In this document: positions 33,061 to 47,400 of the stretch, piece by piece | How positions within the stretch are numbered: position 1 is the first letter of the stretch | Layout of the letters: each line of letters opens with the position of its first letter | DNA from: Eumeta japonica | Taxonomy: Eukaryota; Arthropoda; Insecta; Lepidoptera; Psychidae | Reading direction: 5' to 3' | DNA: 64,000 nt | Assembly (NCBI GenBank): GCA_005406025.1 | Contig: BGZK01002034.1 | Span: 20,648 to 84,647 of the forward strand | Translations under genes and position numbers: made by a program | The notes under the pieces: generated by a model | The model's input: the letters and a program-made list of their open reading frames with translations, nothing else | Databases searched by the model: none | Told to the model about the DNA's origin: nothing

Positions 33061-36000
33061 CCAAATTTCTGGAGGAGATAAGTGGTTTTTGGGAAAACGG
33101 TAAATTCTTCCAAGTACAGACCATGTGGAAATGGAAGTCCAAAGGGTCCTTTATGATACCTAATAGGTGGGATATCTGAAATAATCTTGGGAATCGAGAA
33201 AACGCACTTTAAAACTCAATTTTTTTGAATTTTTCCAAATTTCTGGAGGAGATAAGTGGGTTTTTGGAAAACGGTAAATTCTTCCAAGTACAGACCATGT
33301 GGAAATGGAAGTCCAAAGGGTCCTTTATGATACCTAATAGGTGGGATATCTGAAATAATCTTGGGAATCGAGAAAACGCACTTTAAAAACTCAATTTTTT
33401 TGAATTTTTCCAAATTTCTGGAGGAGATAAGTGGGTTTTGGGAAAACGGTAAATTCTTCCAAGTACAGACCATGTGGAAATGGAAGTCCAAAGGGTCCTT
33501 TATGATACCTAATAGGTGGGATATCTGAAATAATCTTGGGAATCGAGAAAACGCACTTTAAAACTCAATTTTTTTTGAATTTTTCCAAATTTCTGGAGGA
33601 GATAAGTGGGTTTTGGGAAAACGGTAAATTCTTCCAAGTACAGACCATGTGGAAATGGAAGTCCAAAGGGTCCTTTATGATACCTAATAGGTGGGATATC
33701 TGAAATAATCTTGGGAATCGAGAAAACGCACTTTAAAACTCAATTTTTTTTGAATTTTTCCAAATTTCTGGAGGAGATAAGTGGGTTTTGGGAAAACGGT
33801 AAATTCTTCCAAGTACAGACCATGTGGAAATGGAAGTCCAAAGGGTCCTTTATGATACCTAATAGGTGGGATATCTGAAATAATCTTGGGAATCGAGAAA
33901 ACGCACTTTAAAACTCAATTTTTTTGAATTTTTCCAAATTTCTGGAGGAGATAAGTGGGTTTTGGGAAAACGGTAAATTCTTCCAAGTACAGACCATGTG
34001 GAAATGGAAGTCCAAAGGGTCCTTTATGATACCTAATAGGTGGGATATCTGAAATAATCTTGGGAATCGAGAAAACGCACTTTAAAACTCAATTTTTTTT
34101 GAATTTTTCCAAATTTCTGAGGAGATAAGTGGTTTTTGGGAAAACGGTAAATTCTTCCAAGTACAGACCATGTGGAAATGGAAGTCCAAAGGGTCCTTTA
34201 TGATACCTAATAGGTGGGATATCTGAAATAATCTTGGGAATCGAGAAAACGCACTTTAAAACTCAATTTTTTTGAATTTTTCCAAATTTCTGAGGAGATA
34301 AGTGGTTTTTGGGAAAACGGTAAATTCTTCCAAGTACAGACCATGTGGAAATGGAAGTCCAAAGGGTCCTTTATGATACCTAATAGGTGGGATATCTGAA
34401 ATAATCTTGGGAATCGAGAAAACGCACTTTAAAACTCAATTTTTTTTTGAATTTTTCCAAATTTCTGAGGAGATAAGTGGTTTTTGGGAAAACGGTAAAT
34501 TCTTCCAAGTACAGACCATGTGGAAATGGAAGTCCAAAGGGTCCTTTATGATACCTAATAGGTGGGATATCTGAAATAATCTTGGGAATCGAGAAAACGC
34601 ACTTTAAAACTCAATTTTTTTTAATTTTTCCAAATTTCTGAGGAGATAAGTGGTTTTTGGGAAAACGGTAAATTCTTCCAAGTACAGACCATGTGGAAAT
34701 GGAAGTCCAAAGGGTCCTTTATGATACCTAATAGGTGGGATATCTGAAATAATCTTGGGAATCGAGAAAACGCACTTTAAAACTCAATTTTTTTTAATTT
34801 TTCCAAATTTCTGAGGAGATAAGTGGTTTTTGGGAAAACGGTAAATTCTTCCAAGTACAGACCATGTGGAAATGGAAGTCCAAAGGGTCCTTTATGATAC
34901 CTAATAGGTGGGATATCTGAAATAATCTTGGGAATCGAGAAAACGCACTTTAAAACTCAATTTTTTTGAATTTTTCCAAATTTCTGGAGGAGATAAGTGG
35001 GTTTTGGGAAAACGGTAAATTCTTCCAAGTACAGACCATGTGGAAATGGAAGTCCAAAGGGTCCTTTATGATACCTAATAGGTGGGATATCTGAAATAAT
35101 CTTGGGAATCGAGAAAACGCACTTTAAAACTCAATTTTTTTTTGAATTTTTCCAAATTTCTGGAGGAGATAAGTGGGTTTTTGGGAAAACGGTAAATTCT
35201 TCCAAGTACAGACCATGTGGAAATGGAAGTCCAAAGGGTCCTTTATGATACCTAATAGGTGGGATATCTGAAATAATCTTGGGAATCGAGAAAACGCACT
35301 TTAAAACTCAATTTTTTTTGAATTTTTCCAAATTTCTGAGGAGATAAGTGGTTTTTGGGAAAACGGTAAATTCTTCCAAGTACAGACCATGTGGAAATGG
35401 AAGTCCAAAGGGTCCTTTATGATACCTAATAGGTGGGATATCTGAAATAATCTTGGGAATCGAGAAAACGCACTTTAAAACTCAATTTTTTTGAATTTTT
35501 CCAAATTTCTGAGGAGATAAGTGGGTTTTGGGAAAACGGTAAATTCTTCCAAGTACAGACCATGTGGAAATGGAAGTCCAAAGGGTCCTTTATGATACCT
35601 AATAGGTGGGATATCTGAAATAATCTTGGGAATCGAGAAAACGCACTTTAAAACTCAATTTTTTTGAATTTTTCCAAATTTCTGAGGAGATAAGTGGTTT
35701 TTGGGAAAACGGTAAATTCTTCCAAGTACAGACCATGTGGAAATGGAAGTCCAAAGGGTCCTTTATGATACCTAATAGGTGGGATATCTGAAATAATCTT
35801 GGGAATCGAGAAAACGCACTTTAAAAACTCAATTTTTTTTTGAATTTTTCCAAATTTCTGAGGAGATAAGTGGGTTTTTGGGAAAACGGTAAATTCTTCC
35901 AAGTACAGACCATGTGGAAATGGAAGTCCAAAGGGTCCTTTATGATACCTAATAGGTGGGATATCTGAAATAATCTTGGGAATCGAGAAAACGCACTTTA

Positions 36001-39000
36001 AAACTCAATTTTTTTTTGAATTTTTCCAAATTTCTGAGGAGATAAGTGGGTTTTTGGGAAAACGGTAAATTCTTCCAAGTACAGACCATGTGGAAATGGA
36101 AGTCCAAAGGGTCCTTTATGATACCTAATAGGTGGGATATCTGAAATAATCTTGGGAATCGAGAAAACGCACTTTAAAACTCAATTTTTTTTGAATTTTT
36201 CCAAATTTCTGAGGAGATAAGTGGGTTTTGGGAAAACGGTAAATTCTTCCAAGTACAGACCATGTGGAAATGGAAGTCCAAAGGGTCCTTTATGATACCT
36301 AATAGGTGGGATATCTGAAATAATCTTGGGAATCGAGAAAAACGCACTTTAAAACTCAATTTTTTTGAATTTTTCCAAATTTCTGGGAGATAAGTGGGTT
36401 TTGGGAAAACGGTAAATTCTTCCAAGTACAGACCATGTGGAAATGGAAGTCCAAAGGGTCCTTTATGATACCTAATAGGTGGGATATCTGAAATAATCTT
36501 GGGAATCGAGAAAACGCACTTTAAAACTCAATTTTTTTGAATTTTTCCAAATTTCTGAGGAGATAAGTGGGTTTTTGGGAAAACGGTAAATTCTTCCAAG
36601 TACAGACCATGTGGAAATGGAAGTCCAAAGGGTCCTTTATGATACCTAATAGGTGGGATATCTGAAATAATCTTGGGAATCGAGAAAACGCACTTTAAAA
36701 CTCAATTTTTTTTGAATTTTTCCAAATTTCTGGAGGAGATAAGTGGGTTTTGGGAAAACGGTAAATTCTTCCAAGTACAGACCATGTGGAAATGGAAGTC
36801 CAAAGGGTCCTTTATGATACCTAATAGGTGGGATATCTGAAATAATCTTGGGAATCGAGAAAACGCACTTTAAAACTCAATTTTTTTTTGAATTTTTCCA
36901 AATTTCTGGAGGAGATAAGTGGGTTTTGGGAAAACGGTAAATTCTTCCAAGTACAGACCATGTGGAAATGGAAGTCCAAAGGGTCCTTTATGATACCTAA
37001 TAGGTGGGATATCTGAAATAATCTTGGGAATCGAGAAAACGCACTTTAAAACTCAATTTTTTTTGAATTTTTCCAAATTTCTGAGGAGATAAGTGGGTTT
37101 TTGGGAAAACGGTAAATTCTTCCAAGTACAGACCATGTGGAAATGGAAGTCCAAAGGGTCCTTTATGATACCTAATAGGTGGGATATCTGAAATAATCTT
37201 GGGAATCGAGAAAAACGCACTTTAAAACTCAATTTTTTTTGAGTATTTTTTTAAATTTCTGGAGGAGATAAGTGGGTTTTTTGGGAAAACGGTAAATTCT
37301 TCCAAGTACAGACCATGTGGAAATGGAAGTCCAAAGGGTCCTTTATGATACCTAATAGGTGGGATATCTGAAATAATCTTGGGAATCGAGAAAACGCACT
37401 TTAAAACTCAATTTTTTTTTGAATTTTTCCAAATTTCTGAGGAGATAAGTGGGTTTTGGGAAAACGGTAAATTCTTCCAAGTACAGACCATGTGGAAATG
37501 GAAGTCCAAAGGGTCCTTTATGATACCTAATAGGTGGGATATCTGAAATAATCTTGGGAATCGAGAAAACACTTTAAAACTCAATTTTTTTTGAATTTTT
37601 CCAAATTTCTGGAGGAGATAAGTGGGTTTTGGGAAAACGGTAAATTCTTCCAAGTACAGACCATGTGGAAATGGAAGTCCAAAGGGTCCTTTATGATACC
37701 TAATAGGTGGGATATCTGAAATAATCTTGGGAATCGAGAAAACGCACTTTAAAACTCAATTTTTTTTTGAATTTTTCCAAATTTCTGGAGGAGATAAGTG
37801 GGTTTTGGGAAAACGGTAAATTCTTCCAAGTACAGACCATGTGGAAATGGAAGTCCAAAGGGTCCTTTATGATACCTAATAGGTGGGATATCTGAAATAA
37901 TCTTGGGAATCGAGAAAAACGCACTTTAAAACTCAATTTTTTTTGAATTTTTCCAAATTTCTGGAGGAGATAAGTGGGTTTTTGGGAAAACGGTAAATTC
38001 TTCCAAGTACAGACCATGTGGAAATGGAAGTCCAAAGGGTCCTTTATGATACCTAATAGGTGGGATATCTGAAATAATCTTGGGAATCGAGAAAACGCAC
38101 TTTAAAACTCAATTTTTTTTAATTTTTCCAAATTTCTGAGGAGATAAGTGGGTTTTGGGAAAACGGTAAATTCTTCCAAGTACAGACCATGTGGAAATGG
38201 AAGTCCAAAGGGTCCTTTATGATACCTAATAGGTGGGATATCTGAAATAATCTTGGGAATCGAGAAAACGCACTTTAAAACTCAATTTTTTTTGAATTTT
38301 TCCAAATTTCTGGAGATAAGTGGGTTTTGGGAAAACGGTAAATTCTTCCAAGTACAGACCATGTGGAAATGGAAGTCCAAAGGGTCCTTTATGATACCTA
38401 ATAGGTGGGATATCTGAAATAATCTTGGGAATCGAGAAAACGCACTTTAAAAACTCAATTTTTTTTTGAATTTTTCCAAATTTCTGGAGGAGATATGTGG
38501 GTTTTTTGGGAAAACGGTAAATTCTTCCAAGTACAGACCATGTGGAAATGGAAGTCCAAAGGGTCCTTTATGATACCTAATAGGTGGGATATCTGAAATA
38601 ATCTTGGGAATCGAGAAAACGCACTTTAAAACTCAATTTTTTTGAATTTTTCCAAATTTCTGAGGAGATAAGTGGGTTTTGGGAAAACGGTAAATTCTTC
38701 CAAGTACAGACCATGTGGAAATGGAAGTCCAAAGGGTCCTTTATGATACCTAATAGGTGGGATATCTGAAATAATCTTGGGAATCGAGAAAACGCACTTT
38801 AAAACTCAATTTTTTTTTGAATTTTTCCAAATTTCTGGAGGAGATAAGTGGGTTTTGGGAAAACGGTAAATTCTTCCAAGTACAGACCATGTGGAAATGG
38901 AAGTCCAAAGGGTCCTTTATGATACCTAATAGGTGGGATATCTGAAATAATCTTGGGAATCGAGAAAAACGCACTTTAAAACTCAATTTTTTTTGAATTT

Positions 39001-42000
39001 TTCCAAATTTCTGGAGGAGATAAGTGGGTTTTTGGGAAAACGGTAAATTCTTCCAAGTACAGACCATGTGGAAATGGAAGTCCAAAGGGTCCTTTATGAT
39101 ACCTAATAGGTGGGATATCTGAAATAATCTTGGGAATCGAGAAAACGCACTTTAAAACTCAATTTTTTTGAATTTTTCCAAATTTCTGAGGAGATAAGTG
39201 GGTTTTGGGAAAACGGTAAATTCTTCCAAGTACAGACCATGTGGAAATGGAAGTCCAAAGGGTCCTTTATGATACCTAATAGGTGGGATATCTGAAATAA
39301 TCTTGGGAATCGAGAAAACGCACTTTAAAAACTCAATTTTTTTTGAATTTTTCCAAATTTCTGAGGAGATAAGTGGGTTTTGGGAAAACGGTAAATTCTT
39401 CCAAGTACAGACCATGTGGAAATGGAAGTCCAAAGGGTCCTTTATGATACCTAATAGGTGGGATATCTGAAATAATCTTGGGAATCGAGAAAACGCACTT
39501 TAAAACTCAATTTTTTTGAATTTTTCCAAATTTCTGGAGGAGATAAGTGGGTTTTGGGAAAACGGTAAATTCTTCCAAGTACAGACCATGTGGAAATGGA
39601 AGTCCAAAGGGTCCTTTATGATACCTAATAGGTGGGATATCTGAAATAATCTTGGGAATCGAGAAAACGCACTTTAAAACTCAATTTTTTTTTTGAATTT
39701 TTCCAAATTTCTGGAGGAGATAAGTGGGTTTTGGGAAAACGGTAAATTCTTCCAAGTACAGACCATGTGGAAATGGAAGTCCAAAGGGTCCTTTATGATA
39801 CCTAATAGGTGGGATATCTGAAATAATCTTGGGAATCGAGAAAAACGCACTTTAAAACTCAATTTTTTTTTGAATTTTTCCAAATTTCTGGAGGAGATAA
39901 GTGGTTTTTGGGAAAACGGTAAATTCTTCCAAGTACAGACCATGTGGAAATGGAAGTCCAAAGGGTCCTTTATGATACCTAATAGGTGGGATATCTGAAA
40001 TAATCTTGGGAATCGAGAAAACGCACTTTAAAACTCAATTTTTTTTGAATTTTTCCAAATTTCTGGAGGAGATAAGTGGGTTTTGGGAAAACGGTAAATT
40101 CTTCCAAGTACAGACCATGTGGAAATGGAAGTCCAAAGGGTCCTTTATGATACCTAATAGGTGGGATATCTGAAATAATCTTGGGAATCGAGAAAACGCA
40201 CTTTAAAAACTCAATTTTTTTTTGAATTTTTCCAAATTTCTGGAGGAGATAAGTGGGTTTTTTGGGAAAACGGTAAATTCTTCCAAGTACAGACCATGTG
40301 GAAATGGAAGTCCAAAGGGTCCTTTATGATACCTAATAGGTGGGATATCTGAAATAATCTTGGGAATCGAGAAAAACGCACTTTAAAAACTCAATTTTTT
40401 TTTGAATTTTTCCAAATTTCTGGAGGAGATAAGTGGGTTTTTTGGGAAAACGGTAAATTCTTCCAAGTACAGACCATGTGGAAATGGAAGTCCAAAGGGT
40501 CCTTTATGATACCTAATAGGTGGGATATCTGAAATAATCTTGGGAATCGAGAAAACGCACTTTAAAACTCAATTTTTTTTGAATTTTTCCAAATTTCTGG
40601 AGGAGATAAGTGGGTTTTGGGAAAACGGTAAATTCTTCCAAGTACAGACCATGTGGAAATGGAAGTCCAAAGGGTCCTTTATGATACCTAATAGGTGGGA
40701 TATCTGAAATAATCTTGGGAATCGAGAAAACGCACTTTAAAACTCAATTTTTTTTTAATTTTTCCAAATTTCTGAGGAGATAAGTGGGTTTTGGGAAAAC
40801 GGTAAATTCTTCCAAGTACAGACCATGTGGAAATGGAAGTCCAAAGGGTCCTTTATGATACCTAATAGGTGGGATATCTGAAATAATCTTGGGAATCGAG
40901 AAAACGCACTTTAAAACTCAATTTTTTTTTTGAATTTTTCCAAATTTCTGGAGGAGATAAGTGGGTTTTGGGAAAACGGTAAATTCTTCCAAGTACAGAC
41001 CATGTGGAAATGGAAGTCCAAAGGGTCCTTTATGATACCTAATAGGTGGGATATCTGAAATAATCTTGGGAATCGAGAAAACGCACTTTAAAACTCAATT
41101 TTTTTGAATTTTTCCAAATTTCTGGAGGAGATAAGTGGGTTTTGGGAAAACGGTAAATTCTTCCAAGTACAGACCATGTGGAAATGGAAGTCCAAAGGGT
41201 CCTTTATGATACCTAATAGGTGGGATATCTGAAATAATCTTGGGAATCGAGAAAACGCACTTTAAAACTCAATTTTTTTTGAATTTTTCCAAATTTCTGG
41301 AGGAGATAAGTGGGTTTTGGGAAAACGGTAAATTCTTCCAAGTACAGACCATGTGGAAATGGAAGTCCAAAGGGTCCTTTATGATACCTAATAGGTGGGA
41401 TATCTGAAATAATCTTGGGAATCGAGAAAACGCACTTTAAAACTCAATTTTTTTTGAATTTTTCCAAATTTCTGGAGGAGATAAGTGGGTTTTGGGAAAA
41501 CGGTAAATTCTTCCAAGTACAGACCATGTGGAAATGGAAGTCCAAAGGGTCCTTTATGATACCTAATAGGTGGGATATCTGAAATAATCTTGGGAATCGA
41601 GAAAAACGCACTTTAAAACTCAATTTTTTTTGAATTTTTCCAAATTTCTGGAGGAGATAAGTGGGTTTTGGGAAAACGGTAAATTCTTCCAAGTACAGAC
41701 CATGTGGAAATGGAAGTCCAAAGGGTCCTTTATGATACCTAATAGGTGGGATATCTGAAATAATCTTGGGAATCGAGAAAAACGCACTTTAAAAACTCAA
41801 TTTTTTTGAATTTTTCCAAATTTCTGAGGAGATAAGTGGGTTTTGGGAAAACGGTAAATTCTTCCAAGTACAGACCATGTGGAAATGGAAGTCCAAAGGG
41901 TCCTTTATGATACCTAATAGGTGGGATATCTGAAATAATCTTGGGAATCGAGAAAACGCACTTTAAAAACTCAATTTTTTTGAATTTTTCCAAATTTCTG

Positions 42001-44440
42001 GAGGAGATAAGTGGGTTTTGGGAAAACGGTAAATTCTTCCAAGTACAGACCATGTGGAAATGGAAGTCCAAAGGGTCCTTTATGATACCTAATAGGTGGG
42101 ATATCTGAAATAATCTTGGGAATCGAGAAAACGCACTTTAAAACTCAATTTTTTTTTGAATTTTTCCAAATTTCTGGAGGAGATAAGTGGGTTTTGGGAA
42201 AACGGTAAATTCTTCCAAGTACAGACCATGTGGAAATGGAAGTCCAAAGGGTCCTTTATGATACCTAATAGGTGGGATATCTGAAATAATCTTGGGAATC
42301 GAGAAAACGCACTTTAAAACTCAATTTTTTTTGAATTTTTCCAAATTTCTGGAGGAGATAAGTGGGTTTTGGGAAAACGGTAAATTCTTCCAAGTACAGA
42401 CCATGTGGAAATGGAAGTCCAAAGGGTCCTTTATGATACCTAATAGGTGGGATATCTGAAATAATCTTGGGAATCGAGAAAACGCACTTTAAAACTCAAT
42501 TTTTTTTGAATTTTTCCAAATTTCTGGAGGAGATAAGTGGGTTTTGGGAAAACGGTAAATTCTTCCAAGTACAGACCATGTGGAAATGGAAGTCCAAAGG
42601 GTCCTTTATGATACCTAATAGGTGGGATATCTGAAATAATCTTGGGAATCGAGAAAACGCACTTTAAAAACTCAATTTTTTTTTGAATTTTTCCAAATTT
42701 CTGGAGGAGATAAGTGGGTTTTGGGAAAACGGTAAATTCTTCCAAGTACAGACCATGTGGAAATGGAAGTCCAAAGGGTCCTTTATGATACCTAATAGGT
42801 GGGATATCTGAAATAATCTTGGGAATCGAGAAAACGCACTTTAAAACTCAATTTTTTTGAATTTTTCCAAATTTCTGAGGAGATAAGTGGGTTTTGGGAA
42901 AACGGTAAATTCTTCCAAGTACAGACCATGTGGAAATGGAAGTCCAAAGGGTCCTTTATGATACCTAATAGGTGGGATATCTGAAATAATCTTGGGAATC
43001 GAGAAAACGCACTTTAAAACTCAATTTTTTTTTGAATTTTTCCAAATTTCTGGAGGAGATAAGTGGGTTTTGGGAAAACGGTAAATTCTTCCAAGTACAG
43101 ACCATGTGGAAATGGAAGTCCAAAGGGTCCTTTATGATACCTAATAGGTGGGATATCTGAAATAATCTTGGGAATCGAGAAAACGCACTTTAAAACTCAA
43201 TTTTTTTGAATTTTTCCAAATTTCTGGAGGAGATAAGGGTTTTTGGGAAAACGGTAAATTCTTCCAAGTACAGACCATGTGGAAATGGAAGTCCAAAGGG
43301 TCCTTTATGATACCTAATAGGTGGGATATCTGAAATAATCTTGGGAATCGAGAAAACGCACTTTAAAAACTCAATTTTTTTTGAATTTTTCCAAATTTCT
43401 GGAGGAGATAAGTGGGTTTTGGGAAAACGGTAAATTCTTCCAAGTACAGACCATGTGGAAATGGAAGTCCAAAGGGTCCTTTATGATACCTAATAGGTGG
43501 GATATCTGAAATAATCTTGGGAATCGAGAAAACGCACTTTAAAACTCAATTTTTTTTGAATTTTTCCAAATTTCTGGAGGAGATAAGGGTTTTGGGAAAA
43601 CGGTAAATTCTTCCAAGTACAGACCATGTGGAAATGGAAGTCCAAAGGGTCCTTTATGATACCTAATAGGTGGGATATCTGAAATAATCTTGGGAATCGA
43701 GAAAAACGCACTTTAAAACTCAATTTTTTTTGAATTTTTCCAAATTTCTGGAGGAGATAAGTGGGTTTTTGGGAAAACGGTAAATTCTTCCAAGTACAGA
43801 CCATGTGGAAATGGAAGTCCAAAGGGTCCTTTATGATACCTAATAGGTGGGATATCTGAAATAATCTTGGGAATCGAGAAAACGCACTTTAAAACTCAAT
43901 TTTTTTGAATTTTTCCAAATTTCTGGAGGAGATAAGTGGGTTTTGGGAAAACGGTAAATTCTTCCAAGTACAGACCATGTGGAAATGGAAGTCCAAAGGG
44001 TCCTTTATGATACCTAATAGGTGGGATATCTGAAATAATCTTGGGAATCGAGAAAAACGCACTTTAAAACTCAATTTTTTTTGAATTTTTCCAAATTTCT
44101 GGAGGAGATAAGTGGGTTTTGGGAAAACGGTAAATTCTTCCAAGTACAGACCATGTGGAAATGGAAGTCCAAAGGGTCCTTTATGATACCTAATAGGTGG
44201 GATATCTGAAATAATCTTGGGAATCGAGAAAACGCACTTTAAAAACTCAATTTTTTTGAATTTTTCCAAATTTCTGGAGGAGATAAGTGGGTTTTGGGAA
44301 AACGGTAAATTCTTCCAAGTACAGACCATGTGGAAATGGAAGTCCAAAGGGTCCTTTATGATACCTAATAGGTGGGATATCTGAAATAATCTTGGGAATC
44401 GAGAAAAACGCACTTTAAAAACTCAATTTTTTTTTTTAAT
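33061..44440. repeat. Satellite array, mixed-subtype segment right of the core
   Basis: The CTGGAGGAG subtype returns abruptly at about 33070 and mixes with CTGAGGAG. Two neighbouring long monomers with T6, like those at the left end of the window, recur at about 40250-40560. A three-monomer stretch starting near 37620 reappears about 1050 bp later, near 38670. One monomer near 37240 has GAGTATTTTTTTAAATTT in place of the usual T-tract end. No other genes or elements are seen. Confidence 0.95.
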
Positions 44441-44460
44441 TTTTCGGTAAATTCTTCCAA
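44401..44460. repeat. Internally deleted satellite monomer
   Basis: The T-tract region runs straight into CGGTAAATTC at about 44444/44445. The stretch from CCAAATTTC through the AGTGGG landmark to GGGAAAA, about 35-40 bp, is missing. It is the largest internal deletion I found in the array and lies near the start of the less regular right part. Confidence 0.85.
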
Positions 44461-47400
44461 GTACAGACCATGTGGAAATGGAAGTCCAAAGGGTCCTTTA
44501 TGATACCTAATAGGTGGGATATCTGAAATAATCTTGGGAATCGAGAAAAACGCACTTTAAAAACTCAATTTTTTTTGAATTTTTCCAAATTTCTGGAGGA
44601 GATAAGTGGGTTTTTTGGGAAAACGGTAAATTCTTCCAAGTACAGACCATGTGGAAATGGAAGTCCAAAGGGTCCTTTATGATACCTAATAGGTGGGATA
44701 TCTGAAATAATCTTGGGAATCGAGAAAACGCACTTTAAAACTCAATTTTTTTTGAATTTTTCCAAATTTCTGGAGGAGATAAGTGGGTTTTGGGAAAACG
44801 GTAAATTCTTCCAAGTACAGACCATGTGGAAATGGAAGTCCAAAGGGTCCTTTATGATACCTAATAGGTGGGATATCTGAAATAATCTTGGGAATCGAGA
44901 AAAACGCACTTAAAAACTCAATTTTTTTTTGAATTTTCCAAATTTCTGGAGGAGATAAGTGGGTTTTGGGAAAACGGTAAATTCTTCCAAGTACAGACCA
45001 TGTGGAAATGGAAGTCCAAAGGGTCCTTTATGATACCTAATAGGTGGGATATCTGAAATAATCTTGGGAATCGAGAAAACGCACTTTAAAAACTCAATTT
45101 TTTTTTTGAATTTTTCCAAATTTCTGGAGGAGATAAGTGGGTTTTTTGGGAAAACGGTAAATTCTTCCAAGTACAGACCATGTGGAAATGGAAGTCCAAA
45201 GGGTCCTTTATGATACCTAATAGGTGGGATATCTGAAATAATCTTGGGAATCGAGAAAACGCACTTTAAAAACTCAATTTTTTTTAATTTTTCCAAATTT
45301 CTGGAGGAGATAGTGGGTTTTGGGAAAACGGTAAATTCTTCCAAGTACAGACCATGTGGAAATGGAAGTCCAAAGGGTCCTTTATGATACCTAATAGGTG
45401 GGATATCTGAAATAATCTTGGGAATCGAGAAAACGCACTTTAAAACTCAATTTTTTTGAATTTTTCCAAATTTCTGGAGGAGATAAGTGGGTTTTGGGAA
45501 AACGGTAAATTCTTCCAAGTACAGACCATGTGGAAATGGAAGTCCAAAGGGTCCTTTATGATACCTAATAGGTGGGATATCTGAAATAATCTTGGGAATC
45601 GAGAAAACGCACTTTAAAACTCAATTTTTTTTGAATTTTTCCAAATTTCTGGAGGAGATAAGTGGGTTTTGGGAAAACAAATTCTTCTTCCAAGTACAGA
45701 CCATGTGGAAATGGAAGTCCAAAGGGTCCTTTATGATACCTAATAGGTGGGATATCTGAAATAATCTTGGGAATCGAGAAAAACGCACTTTAAAAACTCA
45801 ATTTTTTTGAATTTTTCCAAATTTCTGGAGGAGATAAGTGGGTTTTGGGAAAACGGTAAATTCTTCCAAGTACAGACCATGTGGAAATGGAAGTCCAAGG
45901 GTCCTTTATGATACCTAATAGGTGGGATATCTGAAATAATCTTGGGAATCGAGAAAACGCACTTTAAAAACTCAATTTTTTTTTGAATTTTTCCAAATTT
46001 CTGGAGAGATAAGTGGGTTTTTTGGGAAAACGGTAAATTCTTCCAAGTACAGACCATGTGGAAATGGAAGTCCAAAGGGTCCTTTATGATACCTAATAGG
46101 TGGGATATCTGAAATAATCTTGGGAATCGAGAAAAACGCACTTTAATTTTTTTTTTGAATTTTTCCAAATTTCTGGAGGAGATAAGTGGGTTTTTTGGGA
46201 AAACGGTAAATTCTTCCAAGTACAGACCATGTGGAAATGGAAGTCCAAAGGGTCCTTTATGATACCTAATAGGTGGGATATCTGAAATAATCTTGGGAAT
46301 CGAGAAAAACGCACTTTAAAAACTCAATTTTTTTGAATTTTTCCAAATTTCTGGAGGAGATAAGTGGGTTTTTTGGGAAAACGGTAAATTCTTCCAAGTA
46401 CAGACCATGTGGAAATGGAAGTCCAAAGGGTCCTATGATACCTAATAGGTGGGATATCTGAAATAATCTTGGGAATCGAGAAAAACGCACTTTAAAACTC
46501 AATTTTTTTTTTTAATTTTCCAAATTTCTGGAGGAGATAAGGGTTTTGGGAAAACGGTAAATTCTTCCAAGTACAGACCATGTGGAAATGGAAGTCCAAA
46601 GGGTCCTTTATGATACCTAATAGGTGGGATATCTGAAATAATCTTGGGAATCGAGAAAACGCACTTTAAAACTCAATTTTTTTGAATTTTCCAAATTTCT
46701 GGAGGAGATAAGTGGGTTTTGGGAAAACGGTAAATTCTTCCAAGTACAGACCATGGAAATGGAAGTCCAAAGGGTCCTTTATGATACCTAATAGGTGGGA
46801 TATCTGAAATAATCTTGGGAATCGAGAAAACGCACTTTAAAACTCAATTTTTTTTTTAATTTTTCCAAATTTCTGAGGAGATAAGTGGGTTTTGGGAAAA
46901 CGGTAAATTCTTCCAAGTACAGACCATGTGGAAATGGAAGTCCAAAGGGTCCTTATGATACCTAATAGGTGGGATATCTGAAATAATCTTGGGAATCGAG
47001 AAAACGCACTTTAAAACTCAATTTTTTGAATTTTCCAAATTTCTGGAGGAGATAAGTGGGTTTTGGGAAAACGGTAAATTCTTCCAAGTACAGACCATGT
47101 GGAAATGGAAGTCCAAAGGGTCCTTTATGATACCTAATAGGTGGGATATCTGAAATAATCTTGGGAATCGAGAAAACGCACTTTAAAAACTCAATTTTTT
47201 TTTTTAATTTTCCAAATTCTGAGGAGATAAGTGGGTTTTGGGAAAACGGTAAATTCTTCCAAGTACAGACCATGTGGAAATGGAAGTCCAAAGGGTCCTT
47301 TATGATACCTAATAGGTGGGATATCTGAAATAATCTTGGGAATCGAGAAAAACGCACTTTAAAACTCAATTTTTTTAATTTTCCAAATTTCTGGAGGAGA

